5,572 nt of DNA from Pseudomonadota bacterium (GTDB taxonomy: Bacteria > Pseudomonadota > Alphaproteobacteria > Rhizobiales > Devosiaceae). A program made the translations under genes and the position numbers. Positions 1-5,572 of the stretch are shown piece by piece; positions within the stretch are counted from its first letter, which is position 1, and each line of letters starts with the position of its first letter. The DNA is taken from NCBI GenBank assembly GCA_023433985.1, contig JAEYTN010000266.1:1-5572 (forward strand). The letters run 5' to 3'. The notes below the pieces were generated by a model. The model was not told the DNA's origin and made no database searches. It was given only the letters and a program-made list of their open reading frames with translations.

Positions 1-94
1 CACGGGCAGCGAGCAGAAGGCGTTCGACAAGTCGGTCGCCGCGGTCGTCGGGCTCACCGACGCCTGCAAGAAGATCGCGCCCAAGCTCGCCTGA
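1..94 (+). CDS. mdh: Malate dehydrogenase, C-terminal end (partial)
   Basis: This is the last 30 codons and TGA stop (92-94) of a gene that enters from the left edge; the first whole codon is at base 2. The peptide contains FDKSVAAVVGL, then DACKKIAPKLA at the end. This matches the closing helix of alphaproteobacterial LDH-type malate dehydrogenases, which typically read like 'F-KSV-AV--L--AC--IAP-L'. The enzyme interconverts malate and oxaloacetate with NAD in the TCA cycle. Its position just upstream of sucC fits the mdh-sucC-sucD-sucA order common in Hyphomicrobiales. The catalytic residues lie outside the window, so the call rests on the tail plus gene order. Confidence 0.8.
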   Translation, partial: TGSEQKAFDKSVAAVVGLTDACKKIAPKLA

Positions 95-118
95 GGCCAC
101 AGCGCCGCCCGATCCCGC

Positions 119-125
119 AAGGAGG
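119..125 (+). promoter_or_regulatory. Ribosome binding site for the 131 gene
   Basis: AAGGAGG is a near-consensus Shine-Dalgarno sequence. It sits five bases before the ATG at 131 and fixes that start. It lies in the 36-base gap after mdh, which shows no terminator-like hairpin, so co-transcription with mdh is plausible. Confidence 0.8.
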
Positions 126-130
126 CCGCC

Positions 131-691
131 ATGCGCATCGTGTCTCTGTCACTCGCCACCGCCGCCGTGCTTCTAAGCGGCGGCGCCCAGGCGGCGAGCG
201 TCTACACCAGGATCGACGATGCGCAGTGCGAGACGCTCGAGACCTACGAGGACGGCGGGGTGGACCTGCGCTGCCCCGGCCTCGAGGGCTATGACGTGTT
301 CGTCTCCGAGGGAGACGCGCGGCTCGACGTGGACTATGGCGTGAAGACCGAGAACTTCGAGACCTTCTCGGCCTTCAACAATATCGGCGACACCGTCGAA
401 TGGCTGACCAATGCCAGGGGTGTACCCGAGGCGGCGATCATCCGCTTCCTGATCAGCGTCGACGGGCGCGAGGCGCAGGCGCTGGTGGTCAGCCGCGTCA
501 ATACCGAGTCGCAGGATGGCTGCGTGATCGGCGTCGTCGACGCCCGGCTGGAACAAGCCAACGGCATGGCGCGCGGCATCGGCGCAATGGCCCCCAGCTT
601 CGACTGCTCGATCGACCCCGTGGTGATCGCTCCCGGCGCGAGCGAACTCGTCGCGGGGTTTTCGGGCGCCAACCAACCGCCCTCCGAGTAA
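131..691 (+). CDS. Exported protein of unknown function, between mdh and sucC
   Basis: This encodes a 186-residue protein with a clear Sec-type signal peptide: an N-terminal Arg, a hydrophobic stretch at residues 4-16, and an AQA-type cleavage site near residues 19-22. The mature part is about 165 residues, predicted periplasmic, with no further membrane segment. It has four cysteines (33, 48, 131, 159), which could form two disulfides after export. Motifs include VYTRID after the signal, C-x14-[18 protein letters not shown] at residues 54-70, DTVEW at 87-91 and PSFDC near the end. From memory this resembles an uncharacterised family of secreted Hyphomicrobiales proteins with the pattern 'YT-L---C ... 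W-C-G--G--V-V-EGDLR--V--G ... FDC'; I know of no assigned function. The start is supported by a strong ribosome binding site. It ends 16 bases before sucC and is probably part of the same operon. Confidence 0.85.
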   Translation: MRIVSLSLATAAVLLSGGAQAASVYTRIDDAQCETLETYEDGGVDLRCPGLEGYDVFVSEGDARLDVDYGVKTENFETFSAFNNIGDTVEWLTNARGVPEAAIIRFLISVDGREAQALVVSRVNTESQDGCVIGVVDARLEQANGMARGIGAMAPSFDCSIDPVVIAPGASELVAGFSGANQPPSE

Positions 692-695
692 CGGC

Positions 696-702
696 AAAGG
701 AG
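696..702 (+). promoter_or_regulatory. Ribosome binding site for sucC
   Basis: AAAGGAG lies five bases before the sucC ATG at 708, inside the 16-base gap after the preceding gene. It supports the conserved MNIHEHQAK start of SucC. Confidence 0.8.
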
Positions 703-707
703 CCCAC

Positions 708-1907
708 ATGAACATCCACGAGCATCAGGCCAAGGCGCTGCTCAAGAGCTATGGGCTGCCGGTGGCGGACGGCGTGGCGATCTTTTCGCCGCACGAGGCC
801 GAAGCGGCGGCGCTGGAGCTGCCCGGCCCGCTCTATGTGGTGAAGAGCCAGATCCATGCCGGCGGGCGCGGCAAGGGCAAGTTCAAGGAACTGCCGCCCG
901 ATGCCAAGGGCGGCGTACGCCTCGCCAAGTCGGCCGCCGAAGTGGCTGACAACGCGGCGCAGATGCTGGGCAACACACTCGTCACCAAGCAGACCGGCCC
1001 GGCGGGCAAGATCGTCAACCGGCTCTATATCGAGGACGGCGCCGACATCGCGCGCGAACTCTACTGCTCGCTGCTGGTCGACCGTGCGACCGGCCACGTG
1101 GCCTTCGTGGTCTCCACCGAGGGTGGCATGGATATCGAGGCGGTGGCGCACGACACGCCCGACAAGATCGTGACCGTCGGCATCGATCCGGTGGCCGGCG
1201 TGACCGAGGCGAACGTCGCCGAGCTGGTTAAGGCGCTGCAGCTCGAGGGCGGCGCCGCCGAGGACGCGAAGACCGTGTTCCCGGCGCTCTACAAGGCCTT
1301 CACCGAGAAGGACATGAGCCTGCTCGAAGTGAACCCGCTGATCGTCATGCAGAACGGCCATCTGCGCCTGCTCGACGCCAAGGTGAGCTTCGACAACAAC
1401 GCCGCCTTCCGGCACGGTGAGCTTGCCGAGCTGCGCGACCTCTCCGAAGAGGACGCCAAGGAGATCGAGGCTTCGAAGTTCGACCTCGCCTATGTGGCGC
1501 TCGACGGCAATATCGGCTGCATGGTCAACGGCGCCGGCCTTGCCATGGCGACGATGGACATCATCAAGCTCTACGGCGCGGAGCCGGCCAACTTCCTCGA
1601 CGTGGGCGGCGGTGCTTCCAAGGAGAAGGTGACGGCGGCGTTCAAGATCATCACCGCCGATCCGAACGTGAAGGGCATCCTGGTCAACATCTTCGGCGGC
1701 ATCATGCGTTGCGACATCATCGCCGAAGGCGTGATCGCGGCGGTGAAGGAAGTGGGCCTCACGGTGCCGCTGGTCGTCCGCCTCGAAGGCACCAACGTCA
1801 AGGAAGGCAAGGCCATCCTCGACCAGTCGGGGCTCGATGTGATCTCGGCCGACGACCTCGACGACGCGGCGCAGAAGATCGTGTCGGCGGTGCAGGGTCG
1901 CGGCTGA
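708..1907 (+). CDS. sucC: Succinyl-CoA synthetase (ADP-forming), beta subunit
   Basis: SucC is the nucleotide-binding subunit of succinyl-CoA synthetase, which converts succinyl-CoA, phosphate and NDP to succinate, CoA and NTP in the TCA cycle, as a complex with SucD. The protein is 399 residues, about 10 longer than the E. coli form and usual for alphaproteobacteria. The N-terminal ATP-grasp region begins MNIHEHQAK. It carries Lys46 and the HAGGRGKGK loop at residues 50-58, both at the same positions as the E. coli ATP-binding residues. Metal ligands are Asn209 (in LLEVNPL) and Asp223 (in [12 protein letters not shown]), corresponding to E. coli Asn199 and Asp213. The C-terminal CoA-ligase domain has [14 protein letters not shown] with Asn274, [11 protein letters not shown], and [15 protein letters not shown]. 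All key residues seen are intact. Its stop overlaps the next start (TGATG). Its partner gene sucD is not adjacent but begins about 1.4 kb downstream. Confidence 0.98.
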   Translation: MNIHEHQAKALLKSYGLPVADGVAIFSPHEAEAAALELPGPLYVVKSQIHAGGRGKGKFKELPPDAKGGVRLAKSAAEVADNAAQMLGNTLVTKQTGPAGKIVNRLYIEDGADIARELYCSLLVDRATGHVAFVVSTEGGMDIEAVAHDTPDKIVTVGIDPVAGVTEANVAELVKALQLEGGAAEDAKTVFPALYKAFTEKDMSLLEVNPLIVMQNGHLRLLDAKVSFDNNAAFRHGELAELRDLSEEDAKEIEASKFDLAYVALDGNIGCMVNGAGLAMATMDIIKLYGAEPANFLDVGGGASKEKVTAAFKIITADPNVKGILVNIFGGIMRCDIIAEGVIAAVKEVGLTVPLVVRLEGTNVKEGKAILDQSGLDVISADDLDDAAQKIVSAVQGRG

Positions 1908-2563
1908 TGGGCCAACGCGCCGCATGGCTGGCCGGTCTGGTGGCGCTCGGCGCCGCCGACATGGCTGCGCTTGCGGCGCCGAGCGCCTATGACACGGCGC
2001 TGGTCCGCCAGTTCGCCGAGGTGTGCCTCAAGGACCGGACCAGCCTCGAGGGCGCGAAGTCGGCGGCGGTGGCGGACGGCTGGTCGACTGCCGAGGCCGA
2101 CGCCGACCCGGAGCTCGCGGCGCTGATCGGCTTCTCGAACGCGGCCGCCAACGACGTGAAGATGAACAATGGCGAGTTCGACTTCGCCATCTATGGCAAG
2201 CCGACCGACAGCGGCCAGCGCTACCTCGTGCTCTCGAGCGCGCTGACTACCCCCGGCAACTCGCGGCAGAACATCGTCGGCTGCTACCTCTACGATTTCG
2301 ATGCGGCCACGGCTCCCGATCCGGCGGCGGTCGATGCGCTGCTGGGCGCGACCCCGACGGCGCAGCAGGTCGATGCCGAAATCTCCAGCTGGCAGTGGAA
2401 CCAGCCCACCTCCCTGCCGGGGGCGCTCGACGTCTATCTCACCTACGTGCCCGAAGGCAGCCAGTACCAGGCCCAGCACGGCTTCGCCGGCCTCGTCCTG
2501 CTGATCAACACTGCCATCGCCAGCCCGTCGGAATTGCCAGGCGCGGAGCCGACCGATGGTTGA
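1907..2563 (+). CDS. Exported protein of unknown function, coupled to sucC
   Basis: The ATG at 1907 overlaps the sucC stop in a TGATG arrangement, which implies translational coupling; only a weak AGGG (1894-1897) precedes it. An open frame extends further upstream inside sucC, but the signal peptide decides this start. The product is 218 residues. Residues 1-24 look like a signal peptide: a short polar start with Arg4, a hydrophobic Ala/Leu-rich stretch, and a cleavage site near ALAA|PSAYD. The mature protein has two cysteines, Cys40 (in RQFAEVCL) and Cys126 (in VGCYLYDF), a likely disulfide pair. It also has a helical segment ending in VADGW (residues 55-59). The tail reads [21 protein letters not shown], then an acidic Pro-rich end. 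The 'F-EVCL ... A---GW ... C-LYDF' pattern recalls small secreted alphaproteobacterial hypothetical proteins, but I cannot name a family with certainty. No catalytic motif is visible. Confidence 0.85.
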   Translation: MGQRAAWLAGLVALGAADMAALAAPSAYDTALVRQFAEVCLKDRTSLEGAKSAAVADGWSTAEADADPELAALIGFSNAAANDVKMNNGEFDFAIYGKPTDSGQRYLVLSSALTTPGNSRQNIVGCYLYDFDAATAPDPAAVDALLGATPTAQQVDAEISSWQWNQPTSLPGALDVYLTYVPEGSQYQAQHGFAGLVLLINTAIASPSELPGAEPTDG

Positions 2564-2569
2564 GTTCGC

Positions 2570-2598
2570 TTGCATGCCGGGCGCAGCGCACACATATT
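2570..2598 (+). promoter_or_regulatory. Candidate promoter of the toxin-antitoxin pair
   Basis: A -35-like TTGCAT (2570-2575) and a -10-like CATATT (2593-2598) are separated by exactly 17 bases, and lie in the 72-base gap before the antitoxin gene. The -10 match is four of six and the -35 match is poor beyond TTG. What raises its credibility is that the -10 lies inside the left arm of the inverted repeat described next, the usual arrangement for a self-repressed toxin-antitoxin promoter. No transcription data support it. Confidence 0.4.
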
Positions 2599-2626
2599 CA
2601 CACAGGTTGCCCTGTGGAAATATGTG
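2591..2626. promoter_or_regulatory. Inverted-repeat operator upstream of the antitoxin
   Basis: This is an imperfect palindrome with two 16-base arms (2591-2606 and 2611-2626) around a TTGC centre. CACATATT pairs with AATATGTG and CACAGG pairs with CCTGTG; only the two middle positions of each arm (2599-2600 against 2617-2618) fail to pair, giving 14 of 16. It ends ten bases before the antitoxin ATG and covers the candidate -10. Ribbon-helix-helix antitoxins commonly bind such palindromes at their own promoters, so an autoregulatory operator is the most likely role (inference). In RNA it could also fold into a hairpin just upstream of the antitoxin Shine-Dalgarno core. Confidence 0.7.
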
Positions 2627-2635
2627 GAGATGGTC

Positions 2636-2932
2636 ATGAAGAACATCACGCTCGCCATCGACGACGAATTGCTCGAACGGTCTCGTGAGCTGGCGGGAAA
2701 GCGCGGCGTCACGCTGAACGCCATGGTGCGCACCTTTCTGTCAGACGCCGTGGCGCAAGATGAGCGGATTGCCAACGCCAAGAGGGGCTTACAGCGTCTG
2801 ATGGACGAGTCCACGGCCGACATGGGCCGGGACTACAAATGGAACAGGGATGAGATTTATGCCGAGCGGGAAGATCGACTGTTTTCTCGACTCGAACATC
2901 CTCCTGTACGCGGCGGCCGGGAAGGTCAATGA
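2636..2932 (+). CDS. vapB: VapB-like ribbon-helix-helix antitoxin
   Basis: This encodes a 98-residue antitoxin candidate that would neutralise the PIN toxin encoded next to it and, with it, repress their own promoter. The N-terminal MKNITLAIDDELLERSRELA, followed by KRGVTLNAMVRTFLSDAV, gives a beta strand (residues 3-8) and two helices. This is the ribbon-helix-helix DNA-binding fold of CopG/DUF6364-type antitoxins. The C-terminal part contains [13 protein letters not shown] (67-79) and [10 protein letters not shown] (84-93), a tail I recall from antitoxins paired with PIN toxins and presumably the toxin-binding segment. The chosen ATG (2636) has GTGGAG (2624-2629) six bases upstream; an in-frame ATG at 2630 is too close to it. 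An ATG at 2570 would add an unrelated leader encoded across the operator and is unlikely. The last 74 bases or so overlap the toxin gene. Base composition is lower in GC than the suc genes, suggesting acquisition. Confidence 0.85.
   Translation: MKNITLAIDDELLERSRELAGKRGVTLNAMVRTFLSDAVAQDERIANAKRGLQRLMDESTADMGRDYKWNRDEIYAEREDRLFSRLEHPPVRGGREGQ
2846..2854 (+). promoter_or_regulatory. Ribosome binding site deciding the toxin start
   Basis: AGGGATGAG lies just before the ATG at 2859: AGGG ends nine bases before it and the GAG core four bases before. The alternative in-frame ATG at 2850 is part of this element and has GGG touching it, leaving no spacer. The second ATG is therefore preferred. Confidence 0.5.
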
Positions 2933-3281
2933 ACCACGAAAGTACGAGATTTCTCGGACGCTGGTGCTCAACCGCAATTTCGGCGTATCCGGTCAGACCC
3001 TCGCGGAGTTCTGCAGCGTTGCACGCCGCAAGAAGCTCATGGACGACATCGTCCTCGACCAATGGCTCGGTTATCTTGGCGAACTCGAACTGGTCCCGAT
3101 TGATCAGGCTCTGGTTCGGGCCGGACTCGCCGTCGCACGGCGGTTCAACATCTCATATTACGATGCAGCACTACTCGCGGCAGCTGATCGCCTCGCGGCC
3201 CCGATCTTCTATTCGGAAGACCTTAACCACAACCAGCTTTACGGCTCGGTTCTCGTCGTAAACCCCTTCCTCGAACACTGA
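2859..3281 (+). CDS. vapC: VapC-like PIN-domain ribonuclease toxin
   Basis: This encodes a 140-residue PIN-domain protein (143 if the ATG at 2850 is used). PIN toxins are Mg-dependent RNA endonucleases that block translation when freed from their antitoxin; many VapC proteins cut tRNA or rRNA, but the target here is unknown. The acidic active-site residues are all visible, numbered from the ATG at 2859: Asp11 in [10 protein letters not shown], Glu50 in QTLAEF, Asp102 in [12 protein letters not shown], and Asp121 in [10 protein letters not shown]. The closing VVNPF motif is also typical. The toxin therefore looks catalytically intact. It lies in the +1-shifted frame relative to the antitoxin and starts well inside that gene. 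It ends 22 bases before sucD, so transcripts from the cassette would run into sucD. GC content in several hand-counted 60-base blocks is 53-60%, against mostly 60-73% in the suc genes. Confidence 0.9.
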   Translation: MPSGKIDCFLDSNILLYAAAGKVNEPRKYEISRTLVLNRNFGVSGQTLAEFCSVARRKKLMDDIVLDQWLGYLGELELVPIDQALVRAGLAVARRFNISYYDAALLAAADRLAAPIFYSEDLNHNQLYGSVLVVNPFLEH

Positions 3282-3303
3282 AGCAGCAGGAAACCGAAAC
3301 CCC

Positions 3304-4218
3304 ATGTCCATTCTCGTCAACAAAGACACCAAGATCCTGGTGCAGGGGCTCACGGGCGATTCCGGGACGCTGCACACGCAGTATGCGCTGGGCTACCACG
3401 GCACCAGGATGGTGGGCGGCACGCACCCCAAGAAGGGCGGCCAGACCTGGCACGGCAACGTGACCGGGGTGGGCGAAGTCGAGCTGCCGATCTACGCCTC
3501 GGTGGCCGAGGGCAAGGAAAAGACCGGCGCCACCGCGTCGGTGATCTATGTGCCCCCCGCTGGCGCGGCGGGCGCCATCCTCGAGGCGATCGAGGCCGAG
3601 ATCGAGCTCATCGTGTGCATCACCGAGGGCGTGCCGGTGCTCGACATGGTGAAGGTGAAGGCGGCGCTCGAAAAGTCGAAGTCGCGGCTGATCGGGCCGA
3701 ACTGCCCGGGCGTCGTCACTGCCGGCGAGTGCAAGATCGGCATCATGCCGGGCAACATCTTCTCGCGCGGCTCGGTGGGCATTGTTTCCCGCTCGGGGAC
3801 GCTTACCTATGAGGCGGTGTTCCAGACCACCAATGCGGGGCTCGGCCAGACCACTGCCGTCGGCATCGGCGGCGACCCGGTCAAGGGTACCGAGTTCATC
3901 GACGTGCTCGAGATGTTCCTGGCCGACGACGAGACCAAGTCGATCATCATGATCGGCGAGATCGGCGGCTCGGCCGAGGAAGATGCGGCGCAGTTCCTCA
4001 TCGACGAAGCCAAGAAGGGCCGCAAGAAGCCGATGGCCGGCTTCATTGCCGGGCTCACCGCACCCAAGGGCCGCACCATGGGCCATGCCGGCGCGGTGAT
4101 TTCGGGCGGCAAGGGCGGCGCCGAGGACAAAATCGCCGCGATGGAGCGGGCGGGCATAATGGTGTCGCGTTCGCCTGCAAGGATTGGTCAAACCCTGGCG
4201 GAAGTCCTAAAAGGCTGA
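3304..4218 (+). CDS. sucD: Succinyl-CoA synthetase (ADP-forming), alpha subunit
   Basis: SucD binds CoA and carries the histidine that is transiently phosphorylated during succinyl-CoA hydrolysis; it works only together with SucC. The protein is 304 residues, against 289 in E. coli. The CoA-binding Rossmann part starts [18 protein letters not shown], with TGDS at residues 17-20 and Lys43 matching E. coli CoA contacts. Further motifs are [37 protein letters not shown] and [14 protein letters not shown]. The phospho-histidine is His261 in GRTMGHAGA, equivalent to E. coli His246. A short extra segment, [10 protein letters not shown] (51-60), sits between the KKGGQTW motif and LPIYASV; compared with rhizobial SucD as I recall it, this is about four residues longer. 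The Shine-Dalgarno is modest: AGGA at 3288-3291, 12 bases from the ATG. The gene is preceded by the toxin rather than sucC. Confidence 0.98.
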   Translation: MSILVNKDTKILVQGLTGDSGTLHTQYALGYHGTRMVGGTHPKKGGQTWHGNVTGVGEVELPIYASVAEGKEKTGATASVIYVPPAGAAGAILEAIEAEIELIVCITEGVPVLDMVKVKAALEKSKSRLIGPNCPGVVTAGECKIGIMPGNIFSRGSVGIVSRSGTLTYEAVFQTTNAGLGQTTAVGIGGDPVKGTEFIDVLEMFLADDETKSIIMIGEIGGSAEEDAAQFLIDEAKKGRKKPMAGFIAGLTAPKGRTMGHAGAVISGGKGGAEDKIAAMERAGIMVSRSPARIGQTLAEVLKG

Positions 4219-4233
4219 AGCAGGTCGTGAGCC

Positions 4234-4271
4234 GACGTTAAGGCGCGGGGCAGCACCCGCGCCTTAACGTC
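4234..4271 (+). terminator. Perfect 16-bp inverted repeat after sucD
   Basis: GACGTTAAGGCGCGGG (4234-4249) is the exact reverse complement of 4256-4271, with a six-base GCAGCA loop. It starts 15 bases after the sucD stop. The stem is long and GC-rich, so the RNA hairpin would be very stable. No T-run follows on either strand (downstream is AAGCAAAGG), so it is not a canonical intrinsic terminator. It could be a non-canonical terminator or attenuator, an mRNA 3'-end stabiliser that partitions sucCD from sucA, or a protein-binding palindrome. I favour an RNA role. Confidence 0.6.
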
Positions 4272-4284
4272 AAGCAAAGGTTAA

Positions 4285-4304
4285 GCGGGATAGCGTAATC
4301 CCGC
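4285..4304 (+). repeat. Small hairpin in the sucD-sucA gap
   Basis: GCGGGAT (4285-4291) pairs perfectly with ATCCCGC (4298-4304) around a six-base AGCGTA loop. It lies 13 bases after the larger palindrome and 79 bases before sucA. A seven-pair stem of this kind can arise by chance in GC-rich DNA, so it is supported mainly by its location next to the larger structure. Confidence 0.4.
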
Positions 4305-4383
4305 ACGCTGGACGTCCGGTCTTGAGCCTTTCCCGGACGATGTTGAGAAGGATGGCGGGGCGAAAAGGCCCTGCGGCACGAAG

Positions 4384-5572
4384 ATGACCCGACAAGAAAA
4401 GAACGAACAGTTCTTGCTCTCTTCTTTCCTCTACGGCGGCAACGCCGACTACATCGAAGGGCTCTACGCCCGCTACAAGGCGGACCCGAACTCCATCGAT
4501 CCCAGCTGGGCCAGCTATTTCGCCCGGCTGGAGGACCCCGCCGAACAGGTGCAGCAGAACGCGGAAGGCCCGAGCTGGCAACGGCGCGATTGGCCGCAGG
4601 CAGCGAATGGCGAGCTGGTCTCGGCGCTCGACGGCAACTGGGGCGAGATCGAGGTCAAGACCAAGAAGGCGCTGACCGAAACCGCCAAGGCGACCGGCGC
4701 CCCGGCGCCCACTCCGGTGGATGTGCTGCAGGCGACGCGCGATTCCATCCGCGCCATCATGATGATCCGCGCCTATCGCATGCGCGGCCACCTGCACGCC
4801 GACCTCGACCCGCTGAAGATGAAGCAGGACGATCCGGCGCCCGAGCTCGATCCGGCCAATTACGGTTTCACCGAGGCCGACTACAGCCGCAAGATCTTCA
4901 TCGACAACGTGCTGGGGCTCGAATACGCGACGCTCCCCGAGATGCTCGACATCCTCAAGCGGACCTACTGCTCCACGGTCGGCGTCGAGTTCATGCATAT
5001 CTCCGACCCCGAGGCCAAGCAGTGGATCCAGGAGCGGATCGAGGGCCCGGACAAGTCGATCTCCTTCACGCCCGAGGGCAAGAAGGCCATCCTCAACAAG
5101 CTGGTCGAGGCCGAGGGCTTCGAGAAGTTCCTCGACGTCAAGTATACCGGAACCAAGCGCTTCGGCCTCGATGGCTCGGAGGCGCTGATCCCGGCGCTCG
5201 AGCAGATCGTCAAGCGCGGCGGCGCGCTGGGCGTCAAGGACATCGTGCTGGGCATGGCCCATCGCGGCCGCCTCAACGTGCTCACCCAGGTGCTGGCCAA
5301 GCCGCACCGCGCGCTCTTCCACGAGTTCAAGGGCGGCGCCTTCTACCCCGACGAGGTCGAGGGCTCGGGCGACGTGAAGTATCACCTCGGCGCTTCGGCC
5401 GACCGTGAGTTCGACGGCCACACCGTCCACCTCAGCCTCACCGCCAACCCCAGCCACCTCGAAATCGGCGATCCGGTGGTGCTGGGCAAGGCCCGCGCCA
5501 AGCAGGACCAGCGTTCGGCGGTCGACGGCAAGTTCGTCGAGCCGCGCATGGTCGATCGCGGGGCGGTGATGC
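4384..5572 (+). CDS. sucA: 2-oxoglutarate dehydrogenase E1 component, N-terminal part (partial)
   Basis: SucA is the thiamine-diphosphate E1 subunit that decarboxylates 2-oxoglutarate and passes the succinyl group to E2 (SucB). The first 396 codons are present, roughly 40% of the usual length near 1000 residues; the frame is open to the right edge. The N-terminal E2-binding segment is recognisable in EQFLLSSFLYGGNADYIEGLY (about residues 8-28), followed by PNSIDPSWASYF. A Pro/Ala-rich linker region follows, then the start of the catalytic domain with SIRAIMMIRAYRMRGHLHADLDPL. Further motifs are EFMHISDPEAKQWIQERIE, KRFGLDGSEALIPAL, GMAHRGRLNVL with His293, SGDVKYHLG, and NPSHLE with His358; these histidines correspond to conserved active-site residues of the family. 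The thiamine-binding GDG region lies beyond the window. There is no good Shine-Dalgarno: AAAAGG ends 15 bases away. No alternative in-frame start lies close upstream, and the N-terminus fits the family. Confidence 0.97.
   Translation, partial: MTRQEKNEQFLLSSFLYGGNADYIEGLYARYKADPNSIDPSWASYFARLEDPAEQVQQNAEGPSWQRRDWPQAANGELVSALDGNWGEIEVKTKKALTETAKATGAPAPTPVDVLQATRDSIRAIMMIRAYRMRGHLHADLDPLKMKQDDPAPELDPANYGFTEADYSRKIFIDNVLGLEYATLPEMLDILKRTYCSTVGVEFMHISDPEAKQWIQERIEGPDKSISFTPEGKKAILNKLVEAEGFEKFLDVKYTGTKRFGLDGSEALIPALEQIVKRGGALGVKDIVLGMAHRGRLNVLTQVLAKPHRALFHEFKGGAFYPDEVEGSGDVKYHLGASADREFDGHTVHLSLTANPSHLEIGDPVVLGKARAKQDQRSAVDGKFVEPRMVDRGAVM

Noticed and set aside
95..130. Terminator between mdh and the next gene
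   Set aside because: The 36-base gap contains no stable stem or T-run, only a strong ribosome binding site.
498..1925. Long open frame on the minus strand (475 codons) opposite sucC
   Set aside because: It lies antisense to a fully recognisable sucC in GC-rich DNA, where such mirror frames are common. The translation is rich in Arg/His/Asp/Val with no recognisable domain.
1571..2593. Minus-strand open frame opposite the sucC end and the second exported protein
   Set aside because: The plus-strand reading has a coherent signal peptide and is coupled to sucC; the reverse reading has neither a domain nor a supported start.
2570..2635. Upstream ATG (2570) as the antitoxin start
   Set aside because: It would encode 22 extra residues read through the promoter and operator palindrome, with no good ribosome binding site; family members start at MKN-T--ID.
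2540..3303. Target-site duplication or transposon ends flanking the toxin-antitoxin cassette
   Set aside because: By eye I found no convincing direct or inverted repeat at the two borders and no transposase or integrase frame, so no mobile element is called.
3223..4191. Minus-strand open frame (322 codons) opposite sucD
   Set aside because: Same codon-bias artefact: it covers sucD, and its His/Arg/Ala-rich product resembles no known protein.
4238..4284. Possible CtrA box from repeated TTAA words
   Set aside because: The TTAA copies at 4264 and 4281 are 13 bases apart, not the seven expected for TTAA-N7-TTAA, and two of the copies are simply the ends of the palindrome arms.
4590..5408. Plus-strand open frame in a second frame within sucA
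   Set aside because: Arg/Gly/Ala-rich out-of-frame product inside a clear sucA sequence that stays open across the whole stretch.
4270..5457. Minus-strand open frame (395 codons) opposite sucA
   Set aside because: Antisense shadow of sucA; low-complexity Val/Leu/Gly/Asp-rich translation with no motif.

Overview
The window is a GC-rich, single-strand gene cluster of the alphaproteobacterial TCA-cycle type. All supported genes read on the + strand, in the order mdh (3' end) - secreted protein - sucC - secreted protein - VapB/VapC-like toxin-antitoxin pair - sucD - sucA (5' part). The mdh-sucC-sucD-sucA order and the residue signatures of SucC, SucD and SucA are those of Hyphomicrobiales (Rhizobiales). 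A Devosia-like member is my best guess, but that is inference from recalled protein sequences, not a search.

Layout. Bases 1-94 hold the last codons of malate dehydrogenase. Bases 131-691 encode a small exported protein of unknown function. Bases 708-1907 encode the succinyl-CoA synthetase beta subunit (SucC), complete with its nucleotide- and metal-binding residues. A second exported protein of unknown function (1907-2563) is translationally coupled to sucC through a TGATG overlap. Bases 2564-3281 hold an apparently acquired module of lower GC: a candidate promoter, a 36-base inverted repeat that looks like an operator, a ribbon-helix-helix-type antitoxin (2636-2932) and a PIN-domain ribonuclease toxin (about 2859-3281) that overlaps the antitoxin gene by about 74 bases. 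Bases 3304-4218 encode the succinyl-CoA synthetase alpha subunit (SucD) with its phospho-histidine loop. A 165-base gap (4219-4383) contains a perfect 16-bp inverted repeat and a second, smaller hairpin. sucA (2-oxoglutarate dehydrogenase E1) starts at 4384 and runs off the right edge.

How the genes work together. SucA is the E1 part of the complex that makes succinyl-CoA from 2-oxoglutarate. SucC and SucD then convert succinyl-CoA to succinate with nucleotide triphosphate formation. Mdh regenerates oxaloacetate later in the cycle. The two exported proteins and the toxin-antitoxin pair have no obvious metabolic role here. The unusual point is that the two obligate partner subunits, sucC and sucD, are separated by about 1.4 kb holding a secreted-protein gene and an apparently self-regulated toxin-antitoxin cassette.

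No gene-free stretch exceeds 300 bases. I saw no tRNA, rRNA, CRISPR array or insertion sequence.
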